Positions 7,982-17,261 of a stretch of DNA of 64,000 bases are shown here, in pieces; positions within the stretch are counted from its first letter, which is position 1; each line of letters begins with the position of its first letter. The position numbers were made by a program, and so were the translations under genes. The notes under the pieces were generated by a model that worked only from the letters and a program-made list of their open reading frames with translations, did not search any database and had not been told where the DNA came from. Source of the stretch: Pseudomonas sp. URIL14HWK12:I12 (GTDB lineage: Bacteria > Pseudomonadota > Gammaproteobacteria > Pseudomonadales > Pseudomonadaceae); NCBI RefSeq assembly GCF_003097135.1, contig NZ_QEQL01000001.1, positions 186,001 to 250,000 of the forward strand. The letters are read 5' to 3'.

Positions 7982-8075
7982 TCGTTGCAAGGCTTTTCCG
8001 CGTGAGCCTAGGTAACGTGGATGAACTTTGTTAAGGTACTGGGCTTAAGGTATTGGGGATAAGAGGGGTGCTTGC

Positions 8076-8720
8076 TTGATCAAGGTGCTGGTGGTCGATG
8101 ACCACGATCTGGTGCGCACAGGCATTACCCGCATGCTGGCCGACATCGACGGTTTCCAGGTGGTAGGCCAGGCCGAATCCGGTGAGCAGGCCTTGCAAAG
8201 TGCCCGCGAGCTCAAGCCGGATGTCATCCTGATGGATGTCAAGATGCCCGGCATCGGTGGCTTGGAGGCAACGCGCAAACTGCAACGCAGCTATCCCGAC
8301 ATCAAGGTCGTGGTAGTCACTGTGTGCGAGGAAGACCCATTCCCCACACGCTTGCTGCAGGCCGGGGCCGCCGGTTATCTCACCAAAGGCGCAGGGCTTG
8401 AGGAAATGGTCCAGGCCATTCGCCTGGCCTTCGCCGGGCAGCGCTACATCAGCCCGCAGATCGCCCAGCAAATGGCGCTCAAATCCTTCCAGCCGCAAAC
8501 CGCAGGGTCACCGTTCGACTTGCTGTCCGAGCGCGAAATCCAGATTGCCCTGATGATCGTCGACTGCCAGAAGGTACAGGCCATTTCCGACAAGCTCTGC
8601 CTGTCACCCAAAACGGTGAACACCTACCGTTACCGGATCTTCGAGAAGCTTTCCATTACCAGCGATGTCGAGCTCGCGTTGCTGGCCGTTCGCCACGGCA
8701 TGGTCGATACCAACGCCTGA
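8076..8720 (+). CDS. gacA: GacA/UvrY response regulator
   Basis: 214 residues. The receiver domain has the acidic pair Asp8-Asp9, the phospho-acceptor Asp54 in [10 protein letters not shown], and a LuxR-type HTH (about 148-205; [43 protein letters not shown]). GacA, phosphorylated by GacS, activates the small RNAs that titrate RsmA/E and so controls secondary metabolism, secretion and lifestyle. The start is TTG, as in other pseudomonad gacA genes, with GAGGGG 7 bases upstream. uvrC follows after one base, the classic gacA-uvrC coupling. Confidence 0.97.
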   Translation: MIKVLVVDDHDLVRTGITRMLADIDGFQVVGQAESGEQALQSARELKPDVILMDVKMPGIGGLEATRKLQRSYPDIKVVVVTVCEEDPFPTRLLQAGAAGYLTKGAGLEEMVQAIRLAFAGQRYISPQIAQQMALKSFQPQTAGSPFDLLSEREIQIALMIVDCQKVQAISDKLCLSPKTVNTYRYRIFEKLSITSDVELALLAVRHGMVDTNA

Positions 8721-8721
8721 G

Positions 8722-10545
8722 ATGACAACCCCCTTTGACGCCAGCGCTTTCCTCGCCACTTGCAGTGGGCGCCCTGGTGTGTACCGCATGTTCGACGAGG
8801 GCGCCCGCCTGCTGTATGTGGGCAAGGCCAAGAACCTCAAGAAGCGGCTAGCGAGCTATTTTCGCAAAGCCGGGCTTGCGCCCAAGACCGCCGCTCTGGT
8901 GGGGCGTATTGCGTCGGTCGAAACGACCATCACTGGCAACGAAACCGAAGCGCTGCTGCTGGAACAGACGCTCATCAAGGAGTGGCGCCCCCCGTATAAC
9001 ATCCTGCTGCGCGACGACAAGTCCTACCCCTATGTATACCTGTCCGACGGTGAGTACCCGCGGCTTTCCATCCATCGGGGCGCCAAGAAGGGCCGTGGCC
9101 GCTACTTCGGCCCTTACCCCAGTGCCGGTGCCATCCGTGAAAGCCTGAGCCTGTTGCAGAAGACCTTCCAGGTGCGCCAGTGCGAAGACAGCTATTTCAA
9201 GAACCGTACCCGGCCGTGCCTGCAGTACCAGATCAAACGCTGCAAGGGCCCCTGCGTACGCGCCGTGGAGCCTGAGGAGTACGGCCAGGATGTGCGCCAC
9301 TCGATCATGTTCCTGGAAGGTCGCAGCCATCAGCTGACTCAGGAACTGTCCAGCGAGATGGAAAGCGCGGCAATGGCGCTGCAGTTTGAAAAGGCCGCGC
9401 AGATCCGTGACCAGATTGGCGTGCTGCGCAGGGTGCAAGACCAGCAGAGCATGGAAGGCGGCAGCGGTGACGTGGATGTGGTCGCAGCCTTCCTCAACCC
9501 AGGCGGTGCCTGCGTGCACCTGATCAGCGTCCGCGGCGGCCGCGTGCTGGGTAGCAAGAACTTCTTTCCCCAGGTGGGCATCGAGGAGGAGCTGGGTGAG
9601 GTGATGTCGGCGTTTCTGTCGCAGTATTACCTTGGCGGCGGCGAGCGCGAGCTACCGGCCGAGGTGATTCTCAACGTGGTGCCCGATGACATCCAGGCCC
9701 TCGCCGAGGCGCTGGCCAGCCTGCGTGGCCGCGAGATGGACTTCAGCCACCGTGTACGGGGCACGCGCGCCCGCTGGCAGCACATGGCGGTGACCAACGC
9801 CGAGCAGGCCCTGGGCGCGCGCCTTGCCAACCGGCAGCACATGGCTGCCCGGTTCGAGGCGCTGGCGCAGGTGCTGGAGCTGGAGGAAGTGCCCCAACGC
9901 CTGGAGTGCTATGACATCAGCCACTCCAGCGGCGAAGCGACAGTGGCTTCCTGCGTGGTGTTCGGCCCGGAAGGCCCGATCAAGAGCGACTACCGGCGCT
10001 ACAACATCGAAGGCGTCACTGCCGGCGACGACTATGCGGCGATGCAACAGGCCCTGATGCGGCGCTTCAGCAAGATCAAGGACGGCGAGGGCAAGTTGCC
10101 CGACGTGCTGCTGGTAGACGGCGGCAAAGGGCAGCTCAACATGGCCCGCGAGGTGATGCAGGAGCTGGCCTTGAGCGACCTTACCCTGCTGGGCGTGGCC
10201 AAGGGCGTGACCCGCAAGGCCGGCTTCGAAACGCTTTACCTCAACGACGTAGCCCACGAATTCACCCTCAAGGGTGACTCACCTGCGCTGCACCTGATTC
10301 AGCAGATCCGCGACGAAGCCCACCGTTTTGCTATCACCGGCCACCGCGCTCGGCGCGGCAAGGCCCGGCGCACTTCGACGCTCGAGGACGTCGCCGGGGT
10401 AGGCCCGAAGCGCCGTCGCGAGCTGCTCAAGCACTTTGGCGGCCTGCAGGAGCTGGGCCGCGCCAGTGCCGACGAGATCGCCAAGGCGCCTGGCATCAGC
10501 AAAAAGCTGGCCGAGTCGATTTATGCCAGCCTGCACAGCGAGTAG
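8722..10545 (+). CDS. uvrC: UvrABC excinuclease subunit C
   Basis: 607 residues, the usual length. N-terminal GIY-YIG nuclease (RPGVYRMF...[14 protein letters not shown]), a Cys-containing middle segment ([13 protein letters not shown]), a UVR motif (about 200-235), an RNase H-like endonuclease domain ([30 protein letters not shown]) and a C-terminal tandem helix-hairpin-helix ([18 protein letters not shown]). UvrC makes both incisions in nucleotide-excision repair. The ATG at 8722 begins one base after the gacA stop; the longer frame from 8665 lies inside gacA and is not used. Confidence 0.98.
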   Translation: MTTPFDASAFLATCSGRPGVYRMFDEGARLLYVGKAKNLKKRLASYFRKAGLAPKTAALVGRIASVETTITGNETEALLLEQTLIKEWRPPYNILLRDDKSYPYVYLSDGEYPRLSIHRGAKKGRGRYFGPYPSAGAIRESLSLLQKTFQVRQCEDSYFKNRTRPCLQYQIKRCKGPCVRAVEPEEYGQDVRHSIMFLEGRSHQLTQELSSEMESAAMALQFEKAAQIRDQIGVLRRVQDQQSMEGGSGDVDVVAAFLNPGGACVHLISVRGGRVLGSKNFFPQVGIEEELGEVMSAFLSQYYLGGGERELPAEVILNVVPDDIQALAEALASLRGREMDFSHRVRGTRARWQHMAVTNAEQALGARLANRQHMAARFEALAQVLELEEVPQRLECYDISHSSGEATVASCVVFGPEGPIKSDYRRYNIEGVTAGDDYAAMQQALMRRFSKIKDGEGKLPDVLLVDGGKGQLNMAREVMQELALSDLTLLGVAKGVTRKAGFETLYLNDVAHEFTLKGDSPALHLIQQIRDEAHRFAITGHRARRGKARRTSTLEDVAGVGPKRRRELLKHFGGLQELGRASADEIAKAPGISKKLAESIYASLHSE

Positions 10546-10580
10546 AATCCCCTTTTTCAGAGCCTTAGCCAGTGGCATCG

Positions 10581-11138
10581 ATGAATATCCCCAATCTGTT
10601 GACTGTGTTGCGTGTCGTCCTGATTCCTATCTTCATCCTTCTGTTCTACATGCCCTATAGCTGGAGCTTCGTCGCAGCCAGCACCGTGTTCGCAATTGCT
10701 GCGGCCACTGACTGGCTCGATGGCTATCTGGCCCGCAAGCTGGGGCAGAGCACCCCCTTCGGCGCCTTCCTCGACCCGGTGGCCGACAAGCTCATGGTCG
10801 CCGTTGCCTTGGTGCTGCTGGTGCAGGAACATCACAACATCTGGCTTACGCTCCCGGCGGCGGTGATCATCGGGCGTGAAATCGTGGTATCGGCCCTGCG
10901 CGAATGGATGGCCGAGCTGGGTGCCCGCGCTCACGTGGCGGTGTCTAACCTGGGCAAGTGGAAAACCGCGGCACAGATGGGCGCGTTGGTGATCCTGCTG
11001 GCCAACCCGCCAACGTTCTCGTTCTTCGTGCTGTTGGGCTATGCACTGCTGATCGTCGCGGCCGGGCTTACGCTCTGGTCGATGCTCAACTACCTGCGGG
11101 CCGCGTGGCCGCACCTTTCAAGCCGCGCAGGGGTATGA
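10581..11138 (+). CDS. pgsA: CDP-diacylglycerol-glycerol-3-phosphate 3-phosphatidyltransferase
   Basis: 185 residues with about four to six membrane helices. The CDP-alcohol phosphotransferase signature is complete: [20 protein letters not shown] followed by VAD (the D-G-x2-A-R-x8-G-x3-D-x3-D pattern). It makes phosphatidylglycerol phosphate in the inner membrane. It is 35 bases downstream of uvrC in the conserved gacA-uvrC-pgsA order. I chose the ATG at 10581; the upstream GTG at 10572 is less likely. Confidence 0.97.
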   Translation: MNIPNLLTVLRVVLIPIFILLFYMPYSWSFVAASTVFAIAAATDWLDGYLARKLGQSTPFGAFLDPVADKLMVAVALVLLVQEHHNIWLTLPAAVIIGREIVVSALREWMAELGARAHVAVSNLGKWKTAAQMGALVILLANPPTFSFFVLLGYALLIVAAGLTLWSMLNYLRAAWPHLSSRAGV

Positions 11139-11163
11139 ATAAATCTTTTTTTGAATCAAGAGG

Positions 11164-11191
11164 TTGACGGCGCTGCTCAGTTCGATAGAAT
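11164..11191 (+). promoter_or_regulatory. sigma-70 promoter for tRNA-Gly
   Basis: TTGACG (11164-11169) and TAGAAT (11186-11191) are separated by 16 bases and followed by a GC-rich discriminator (GGCGCCCGC), as is typical of stringently controlled tRNA promoters. Confidence 0.75.
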
Positions 11192-11208
11192 GGCGCCCGC
11201 AACACGAC

Positions 11209-11284
<76 letters not shown>

Positions 11285-11325
11285 GATTTTGATTTGTAGA
11301 GGCCAGGTGCCGCTACAAGTTGCTG

Positions 11326-11350
11326 AAAAAGGCCCTCCGGGGCCTTTTTT
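11326..11350 (+). terminator. Intrinsic terminator after tRNA-Gly
   Basis: AAAAAGGCCC, a 3-base loop, then GGGGCCTTTTTT: a strong GC stem followed by a T-run, 42 bases after the tRNA. Confidence 0.9.
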
Positions 11351-11744
11351 CGTTTCAGTGACTATCTTCTTTAGGCCGCTGCCGCGCGATGTACGCTTTC
11401 AAGGTTGAAATCGAGCAGAGCCAGTGCACCCGTTGGCCCCATCTCTTAAGCCTACTTCGTAGGTTCCTCCTCTTGCTCAAGTTCGAGTGAAGGGTCGTCG
11501 CGCCTACCTCCATTCAGCCCGTACTCCTCGAAATTGTGAAATATGCAAGTAGCGCTGGATATCTTGAAGCGCAACTCAAGGTGAGTTCAGGGGGCGCTTT
11601 ACAGCCGTTTTGGGTAATGCACCTCGATCTGCGAAGCATCCAGCCCGTTGCTGTTTGCCCTGGCAACGTTATCAGTTACCGGGCAACGCCCTTCACAGTA
11701 AGTTGCTCCTGTCAGACGCCTGATCAGCCATCACGGGAGGTAAA
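11351..11744. other. Intergenic stretch, one possible gene relic
   Basis: No convincing intact gene. On the minus strand a frame ending at 11452 reads ...IFHNFEEYGLNGGRRDD then PSLELEQEEEPTK and stop. It looks like the acidic C terminus of a lost protein, but it is closed upstream by a stop near 11590 and has no good start. Nothing else is seen on either strand. Confidence 0.3.
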
Positions 11745-12860
11745 ATGAACAACAAATTGTCCATGTTTAGCGTGCTTGCAAGCTTCCTGGCGTATTTGCC
11801 GAGCCTCAATGCAGCGCCTGCGGATTCGCCGGCAGTGTCTGTCCAAACGCGGCTGGCACCCTGTTATGAGCGGAACAGGAATGTGAACTGCGAGGTTTCT
11901 GGAGTGGCAAGGGTCGGCCACGAGTTAATTCTGGCCAATGACAAGCACATGCCCGAACCCGGAGACCCTGCCATGTTCTCCCTTCGGCTGGGCAGTGGAA
12001 ACATACTGCAGGGGAGTCCTGCTTATTTGAGTAGCCCGGTGCTGGATGAAGCGGATAAGTACGAGGGCCTGACCACTACGCTCGATGGCAAGTACGTCGT
12101 CGCCATCACTGCGTTCAACAAGGAAGGCACGCAAGAGCAGCCTGCGGCTGATGCGCTCAATACCTTGCTCTACTGGCCGGTCGGGGCGCCGCAAGACGCA
12201 AAGGTGGTCAGTGCTTCGGCGCGCGGGCAGGTGGTCAGCTCACGAGGGTTGCGCGAGCGCATCAGTAGGGCGGTTAAAGCGCCGTACTACCAGATTGAAG
12301 CGCTCTCCACCGCGCCAGGTGAGCGGCTTCTGATCGGTATACGCAAATACGGTGAAAACAGCAAAAATGCAGTGTTCTCATTCCTGCTGCTGTCGGTACC
12401 GTTCAAGATCACTGAGCACGGGGCGGTGCTCGGGGACGAATTCGATGTGCTTTGGCAGCTTACCCCGGACGACTTGGCGAAGAAACTGGGCCCCACGCAA
12501 CCACTGCGGCCTGAATTAGGTCTTTCCGCGTTGGAGTTTGACCGCCACAACGGAGATCGTTTTTACGCCACTACCAGTTTTGAGAATGGGGAAAAAATGG
12601 GGGGATACCTGTGGGTGCTGCCGTACAAGGGTGGGGCGATCGGGGAACCACGACCTGTGCGGCTCAACGGGGGTACTGCGCTAGTGTTCAACCATAAACC
12701 TGAAGGTGTGGAAGCACTCGACGAAGATCATGTGCTTGTCGTGCACGATGACGATCGGGTCAGAGTGAAGGCCTCGGATACTCAGCAGCAGCGAGAAGCT
12801 CATGAGTTTGCTTATGAGGTAGTGAGTTTCAGCGCCCTGGGCGAGTCAGAGTCGAGGTGA
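11745..12860 (+). CDS. Secreted protein of unknown function, 371 aa
   Basis: A signal peptide (MNNKLSMFSVLASFLAYLPSLNAAPA) is followed by about 345 residues with repeated beta-rich segments (GHELILANDKHMPEPGD, KYEGLTTTLDGKYVVAITAFNKEG, ALEFDRHNGDRFYATTSF, PEGVEALDEDHVLVVHDDD). The spacing is reminiscent of propeller-type esterase/phytase-like proteins, but I cannot assign a family. Two Cys follow the signal peptide closely. The ATG at 11745 has a near-perfect GGGAGG 6 bases upstream. Its base composition is less GC-rich at third positions than the flanking core genes, which fits an acquired gene next to the tRNA. Confidence 0.7.
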   Translation: MNNKLSMFSVLASFLAYLPSLNAAPADSPAVSVQTRLAPCYERNRNVNCEVSGVARVGHELILANDKHMPEPGDPAMFSLRLGSGNILQGSPAYLSSPVLDEADKYEGLTTTLDGKYVVAITAFNKEGTQEQPAADALNTLLYWPVGAPQDAKVVSASARGQVVSSRGLRERISRAVKAPYYQIEALSTAPGERLLIGIRKYGENSKNAVFSFLLLSVPFKITEHGAVLGDEFDVLWQLTPDDLAKKLGPTQPLRPELGLSALEFDRHNGDRFYATTSFENGEKMGGYLWVLPYKGGAIGEPRPVRLNGGTALVFNHKPEGVEALDEDHVLVVHDDDRVRVKASDTQQQREAHEFAYEVVSFSALGESESR

Positions 12861-13080
12861 GCAGTACGGCATCCAACGCCAGATAAGTTGCGCAGTGCCA
12901 TCTTCTGCGATGGGCCCGATAAAGCCTGCGAAAAGGTCCTCGATAGCGAGCGGCGGCACGAACATCCACTCCCTGATCGCCGGCATCGCATCCTTGGGCA
13001 GTTCGAGCCAACAGGCCACGGTGCGTATGCCGCGGCCAATGACGTCTCTGCCTCGGCAACGGCAGGCGCCAGGCTTTTAT
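12846..13080 (-). pseudogene. Decayed fragment of a DUF2254 gene
   Basis: Read on the minus strand from 13046, the frame gives DVIGRGIRTVACWLELPKDA and then a region with MFVPPLAIEDLFAGFIGPIAEDGTAQ. It aligns almost without gaps to DVIGRGVRTLACWLEPQGQV and VFVPPLSTDDLFSDFFAPIARDGVAQ of the intact DUF2254 protein at 15047-16318. Just upstream (13047-13080) a different frame gives LAPAVAEAET, matching LSQAINDPGT of the intact protein, so there is a frameshift. The homology stops at both ends, and the fragment runs into the 3' end of the 371-aa gene. It is a relic of a duplicated or replaced gene. Confidence 0.75.
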
Positions 13081-13138
13081 TGAGCGGGGGCCGGTCGCCG
13101 CCAGCTGTCCCGCTCCAGCAGGGGTGAGCCAGTTCCAA

Positions 13139-14047
13139 TCAGGCTCGCTTGCGCTTGAACAGCTTGCCGAAGAAGCCAGCCACGGCCAGCAAGCCCAGTA
13201 CGATGAACTTCTTGAACGCCAACAGGGCGATACCGATCTTGGCGAACAGGCCTGCCTTGGCGGCGATGCCCCCGGCGACCAACGCGGCCAGGCCGTAGGG
13301 CGCCAGCTTGTCGGTCTTGGAGTCGTAGTCGGCGTAGCGATTACCGTCAGTGAAATTGGTGAAGGCGAGAATCTTCGGCGTTTCCTGCTTGATTGTCGGC
13401 AGGTCGGCCATCGCCGCCACCGCGTTAAGCTCCAGCACGCCTTCGCGGCCTAATATGCGGATGCTGTAGTTCAGAGTGGTCTGGTCGGCGTTGTCGGCCT
13501 TGAGTTCTCGCGCCCAGTACATCTTGTGGGTGGCTTGATCGTAGCTCGGTGGTTCGGCCCAGCCCAGCAGTGTGACGCCAGCATAGCCTTGCTTGCGACG
13601 CTCCTGATTGTCTTCCACGTCCTCCGCCTTCATTTGCTTGAGCAGGTCGGCGTAGTCGATCTTTGCGGCGTCATCGTCGGAAATGTGGCCGTCGTTCTTG
13701 TAGCTGATGATCACGCCCCAGCCGTTGTCCGCCAGCGGGCTGACGGCAGTCGGGACGATCATGCCGAGGGTCTTGAACCCTGGAGGGTTGCCCCAGGCTT
13801 CGGTGAGCAAGCGCTCGGTATCCTCCGGCGACAGGTAATAGAACTCGTTGTTGAGTTTCAGGCTGGCGATGCCACTGGGCAGCGTGATGTTGCCGTGCTG
13901 CGGCTTGAGCGTCGCCAGCCACTGTTCGGCGGTCTGTTGCGGCTGTTCGCTGGCGATTGGGGCAGGTGCAGGCGTGCTGGCGGCCATGGCGGGCAAAGTG
14001 GTTGCGCACAGCAACACTGCCGCCGCTAACTGGCGCAGGTGTTTCAT
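13139..14047 (-). CDS. DUF2167 membrane-anchored protein, 302 aa
   Basis: A signal peptide (MKHLRQLAAAVLLCATTLPAMAA) and a Pro/Gln linker precede a soluble domain with the DUF2167 features GNITLPSGIASLKLNNEFYYLSP, ERLLTEAWGNPPG and DNGWGVIISYKNDGHISDDDAAKIDYADLL. The C terminus holds one or two hydrophobic helices (about 253-293; LAALVAGGIAAKAGLFAKIGIALLAFKKFIVLGLLAVAGFFG) and a short basic tail (KRKRA), so the protein is probably held in the inner membrane with its domain in the periplasm. Function is unknown. AAGGGA precedes the ATG. Confidence 0.85.
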   Translation of the reverse strand: MKHLRQLAAAVLLCATTLPAMAASTPAPAPIASEQPQQTAEQWLATLKPQHGNITLPSGIASLKLNNEFYYLSPEDTERLLTEAWGNPPGFKTLGMIVPTAVSPLADNGWGVIISYKNDGHISDDDAAKIDYADLLKQMKAEDVEDNQERRKQGYAGVTLLGWAEPPSYDQATHKMYWARELKADNADQTTLNYSIRILGREGVLELNAVAAMADLPTIKQETPKILAFTNFTDGNRYADYDSKTDKLAPYGLAALVAGGIAAKAGLFAKIGIALLAFKKFIVLGLLAVAGFFGKLFKRKRA

Positions 14048-14345
14048 CGTAGTCCCTTACAATTTGAATTAATTTGGCCGCGCAGGATAGCCGAAAGCAC
14101 TGGTCAATCGCCAGAATCTCGTGCTCATGCCTACTCGCCGGCTGCTCCAGGCTTGGATGACTGGCACTGGCTTGTTGCGGCCTCTATTCGCCCAGTGAGA
14201 GCCCCCGCTGATCAACGCCCGCGATTCACATCAGAGCTACCCTTGAGCCGGCGGCAAAAAAGAGCGATGGCCCGCCAGCTTACTGGCTCGGCTCTAGAGG
14301 TTGTGGCACACCGAGGCAGCGGTGGCCTGCTAGACCAATTTGCGC
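14048..14345. other. Intergenic stretch without a recognisable gene
   Basis: Frames here are short and lack ribosome-binding sites or protein-like composition. It contains the promoter region of the DUF2167 gene (AT-rich 14060-14075) and the region downstream of the NTF2-like gene. Confidence 0.5.
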
Positions 14346-14828
14346 TCAAGGTTGGCCAACACGGCCGGCCTGATAGGCGCGCAGCGCTTTCAAGGCCTGA
14401 CGCCGCACTTTGTTCTTGACCAGCGGTGACCAGCCCAGCAGCAGGCCCGGCATACCCAGTGCCTGGCGTGCCCAACGCCACAGGTCGAAGTGGTCATGGT
14501 GCTCACAGATCCTGCCATCCCGTAGCACGAAACGGGCGCGGACGCTGTTGACCACCGTACGGCCCGTTTGGGTGAACGGATAGGTGGCGACCCAATGCGC
14601 GGCTCCTTCGCCGTTTGCTGCCTGTACCTGGTCGAACGTCAACGATAAGCCCTTGGCCCGCGCTGTCAGCATGCGCCACATATCAGCGGCGTCGCTGCCC
14701 AGCAGCGTGCCGAATGCCGGATCGCTGAACACCACATCATCGGTGTAGCAGGCCATCATGGCTTCGGCATCCAGTCGCTGGAAAGCCTGATAGAACTGAA
14801 TGATCACGGCTTCGTCGGTAGTGCTCAT
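14346..14828 (-). CDS. NTF2-like/SnoaL-type protein, 160 aa
   Basis: An alpha+beta barrel pattern is visible: VIIQFYQAFQRLDAEAMMACYTDDVVFSDPAFGTLLG at the N terminus, then strands with VATYPFTQTGRTVVNSVRARFVLRDGRICEHHDHFDLWRWARQALG. This matches the nuclear transport factor 2-like/SnoaL family of cyclases, isomerases and small-molecule binders. The His-Asp-His-Phe-Asp strand is the usual C-terminal signature. Substrate unknown. It stands alone on the minus strand. Confidence 0.85.
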   Translation of the reverse strand: MSTTDEAVIIQFYQAFQRLDAEAMMACYTDDVVFSDPAFGTLLGSDAADMWRMLTARAKGLSLTFDQVQAANGEGAAHWVATYPFTQTGRTVVNSVRARFVLRDGRICEHHDHFDLWRWARQALGMPGLLLGWSPLVKNKVRRQALKALRAYQAGRVGQP

Positions 14829-15046
14829 GGGCGTGTCTCACAGTGGAATGGCGCCATGCTACCAGTTGCCTGGCGGCCCGCCATCAGTGGGCGGCGGATG
14901 GAGCTTTCAGGTATCGCCAGGAGTAGGCGACGTCCAGGCGCCACTGGGGTCTGGTGACAGGCCTGCACGCTGCGGTTGCGCGCAAGCGGCTGAAGGCGAT
15001 GGTTGAGTACACAGGCGAGGCTTAAGCAGGCGGCCTCACACCGCTT

Positions 15047-16318
15047 TCACCCGCGCCCTTCGGCCAACCCCAGCTCGCGCGCCAGCCCAGCGAGCGCCTC
15101 GATATCCTGCCCAAGCATTTGCACATGCCGCGCTTGGGCCAAGTGGCGGCTCGCGTACTGATGCGCCAGGGGCGCCAGCGCAGGCTCCAGGCGCTTGAGG
15201 CTGGCAAGGGCCTTGAGTAAACGAACGCCTACTTCCACCTGCGCTACACCGTCTCGAGCGATTGGCGCGAAAAAGTCGCTGAACAGGTCATCGGTTGAAA
15301 GCGGCGGCACGAACACCCGCTCGCTGATCGTTGGCATCACCTGGCCCTGGGGTTCGAGCCAGCAGGCCAGCGTGCGTACGCCTCGGCCAATCACATCGAT
15401 GGCGGTGCCAGGGTCGTTGATCGCTTGTGACAACGCCCGCGAAGCGATTTCCGAAAGGACGGCCAAGCCAAAGCGAGGGTCATGCTCGAAGGTGCGGCGC
15501 AGGTCGATGGTGAACGCCGCCGCCAGCTTTTCGAAAACCGCCTCGGAGCATTCACCGCCCGGGCCGGCGGCAACTTGCATCAGAGGCTCCCCACTGACCA
15601 CGAAGTGGCCGGGCAGGGCGCTCACATAGAGGTCGAGGTCGTGCTCATCGGCCAGATGCGCGAGCGCTCGGACGTCCAGGTGCTGGATGTACCCGATGTG
15701 CCTCGCAGGCACTGCCACCAGGCCAGCGGGCAATTCGGCGGGTAGCGCTTGCGCCCCCAGGCAGGGCCATTGCGCACGAGCCTTCAGCGCTGCGAGGGTA
15801 GCGGCTTCGACCCGGTCGATGGTTTCCCCCACACGGCCGAGCTTTGAGAGGTGATCGATCCAGCGCAACAATGTGGAGACGATCAGCGCGACCACCAGCA
15901 AGGTGACACCGAACAGCAACACGCGGCCCTGAGTGCCGTAGACACCTGCCGTCAGGGCGATGATGCCGACCAGGCTGAACAGGAAAGAGCCAATGAAAGT
16001 AGCCAGGGCATTCTGGGTGGTGGGGTCTTCCATCACCAGGGTAGTTGCGCGCGGGGTCACGCCACTGCTGGCAGCGCTGTAGGCACTGACCATGGTGCTG
16101 AGCGAGAAGGTGGTGACCGCCAGCATGCTGGAGGCGATGATCCCAAGGATATTGTCTACCGCATCAGCCCCTACCAGCGACGACACCGATGGCGGAATGT
16201 ATTCCTTGAAAAGCGCCGCCAGCAAGGCTGTGGCGGCACCCAGCAACGAAAATAGCGTCGCTCTGAACCACAGACGTTTTGCCATCCTGCCCAGCAGCCA
16301 TTTCCAACGCGCGACCAT
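15047..16318 (-). CDS. DUF2254 membrane protein, 423 aa
   Basis: About four N-terminal membrane helices (LFSLLGAATALLAALF; DNILGIIASSMLAVTTFSLSTMVSAY; ATFIGSFLFSLVGIIALTAGVYG; VLLFGVTLLVVALIVSTLLRWIDHL) precede a large soluble domain with VPARHIGYIQHLDVRALAHLADEHDLDLYV and SQAINDPGTAIDVIGRGVRTLACWLEP. This is the predicted-membrane-protein family DUF2254; the role is unknown. The ATG at 16318 has AAGGAG 8 bases upstream; the longer frame from 16417 is not used. A broken second copy of its middle part is at 12846-13080. Confidence 0.87.
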   Translation of the reverse strand: MVARWKWLLGRMAKRLWFRATLFSLLGAATALLAALFKEYIPPSVSSLVGADAVDNILGIIASSMLAVTTFSLSTMVSAYSAASSGVTPRATTLVMEDPTTQNALATFIGSFLFSLVGIIALTAGVYGTQGRVLLFGVTLLVVALIVSTLLRWIDHLSKLGRVGETIDRVEAATLAALKARAQWPCLGAQALPAELPAGLVAVPARHIGYIQHLDVRALAHLADEHDLDLYVSALPGHFVVSGEPLMQVAAGPGGECSEAVFEKLAAAFTIDLRRTFEHDPRFGLAVLSEIASRALSQAINDPGTAIDVIGRGVRTLACWLEPQGQVMPTISERVFVPPLSTDDLFSDFFAPIARDGVAQVEVGVRLLKALASLKRLEPALAPLAHQYASRHLAQARHVQMLGQDIEALAGLARELGLAEGRG

Positions 16319-16523
16319 TTTCAACTCCTTGAATGTTGTGACTGCCCCAGCGGTTGCCCGCTGGCCAGGCCATGACTGTGATGGACTGCCAGGCGCACGG
16401 ATCGTTACCGCATCCAAGTGGGCTTTGCGAACCTGACAAGGTTACCAGTGGCGTACGCGCGTCGGACTTGCTTGACTGGGGCCGTTGCCACAGGCGTGGC
16501 GTGCCTCTACAGGAAGTGAAACC

Positions 16524-17246
16524 ATGCGACTGCCATCGATTGTTTTTTGCCTGCTAGTGCTAACCAGCTCGGCCCCGGCGCTTGCCTTGGATGCCAACGA
16601 GCAGACATGGGACAAAAGCACCGATGTCGACTTTTGGGTTTACTCAGTCACGTGGCAGCCCACCTTCTGCCTGATGTCCCCAACCACTGCAGGGTGCGAT
16701 CAGGTGCCGCAGCGCCTGCTGAGCCATGGCATCTGGCCTTACGCCAACAGCACCTATCAGTTCACTAACCGCCATCCGCAGAACTGTGTCGATTCTTCAT
16801 CGTGCGATAATAAAGGGGTCTGTGACATGGATGAGACGCAACTCAAGCAGGTGCTTGCCGATGCCCCGCTGCGCGGTATCGTGACCCGTGACCCGGAGGG
16901 GATGTTCAAACACGAATGGCGCAAACATGGCACCTGTTCTGGCAAAACCATGGTTGGGTATTTCCAGGCACTGGTGGATTTGAGAAGTCAAGTAGTGGTG
17001 CTCAAAGACCCCAAGGCGTTCGAAAGCATGATCGGCCAGGCCACGCCCTTTTCGAAGATCCGGGACGTGTTTCCAGCCAACACCGCGTTTCGCTGCTACC
17101 GAGACCCGGCAGGCAAGCAATACCTGCACGAAGTGTTTTACCTGATCGATCAGCAAGGCAACCCATACCTGCCCACGAAGAGCCTGCAAATCGGCGTGCA
17201 ATGCACTGAGCAGGACACCTGGGTTCCACGTGGCAATGCTGTGTGA
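16524..17246 (+). CDS. Periplasmic RNase T2 (RNase I type)
   Basis: 240 residues with signal peptide (MRLPSIVFCLLVLTSSAPALALD). The two conserved active-site segments are present: SHGIWP (CAS I, usually HGLWP) and FKHEWRKHGTC (CAS II), which supply the catalytic His residues and Glu/Lys. Six or more Cys suggest the disulphides of the fold. The enzyme cleaves single-stranded RNA to 2',3'-cyclic and then 3'-nucleotides, here probably for scavenging in the periplasm. The ATG at 16524 starts the signal peptide directly; the longer frame from 16485 adds no signal character. Confidence 0.92.
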   Translation: MRLPSIVFCLLVLTSSAPALALDANEQTWDKSTDVDFWVYSVTWQPTFCLMSPTTAGCDQVPQRLLSHGIWPYANSTYQFTNRHPQNCVDSSSCDNKGVCDMDETQLKQVLADAPLRGIVTRDPEGMFKHEWRKHGTCSGKTMVGYFQALVDLRSQVVVLKDPKAFESMIGQATPFSKIRDVFPANTAFRCYRDPAGKQYLHEVFYLIDQQGNPYLPTKSLQIGVQCTEQDTWVPRGNAV

Positions 17247-17261
17247 GGGAGGCTGCACAGC

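Noticed and set aside
11479..11500. A GTTCGAGT match to the tRNA-Gly T-loop about 200 bases downstream, as a possible attachment-site repeat
   Set aside because: Only eight bases match and neighbours differ; no integrase gene is visible, so it is likely chance.
11536..11748. A 70-aa frame running into the start of the 371-aa secreted protein gene
   Set aside because: GTG start without ribosome-binding site and no domain-like pattern; the relic on the other strand explains the region better.
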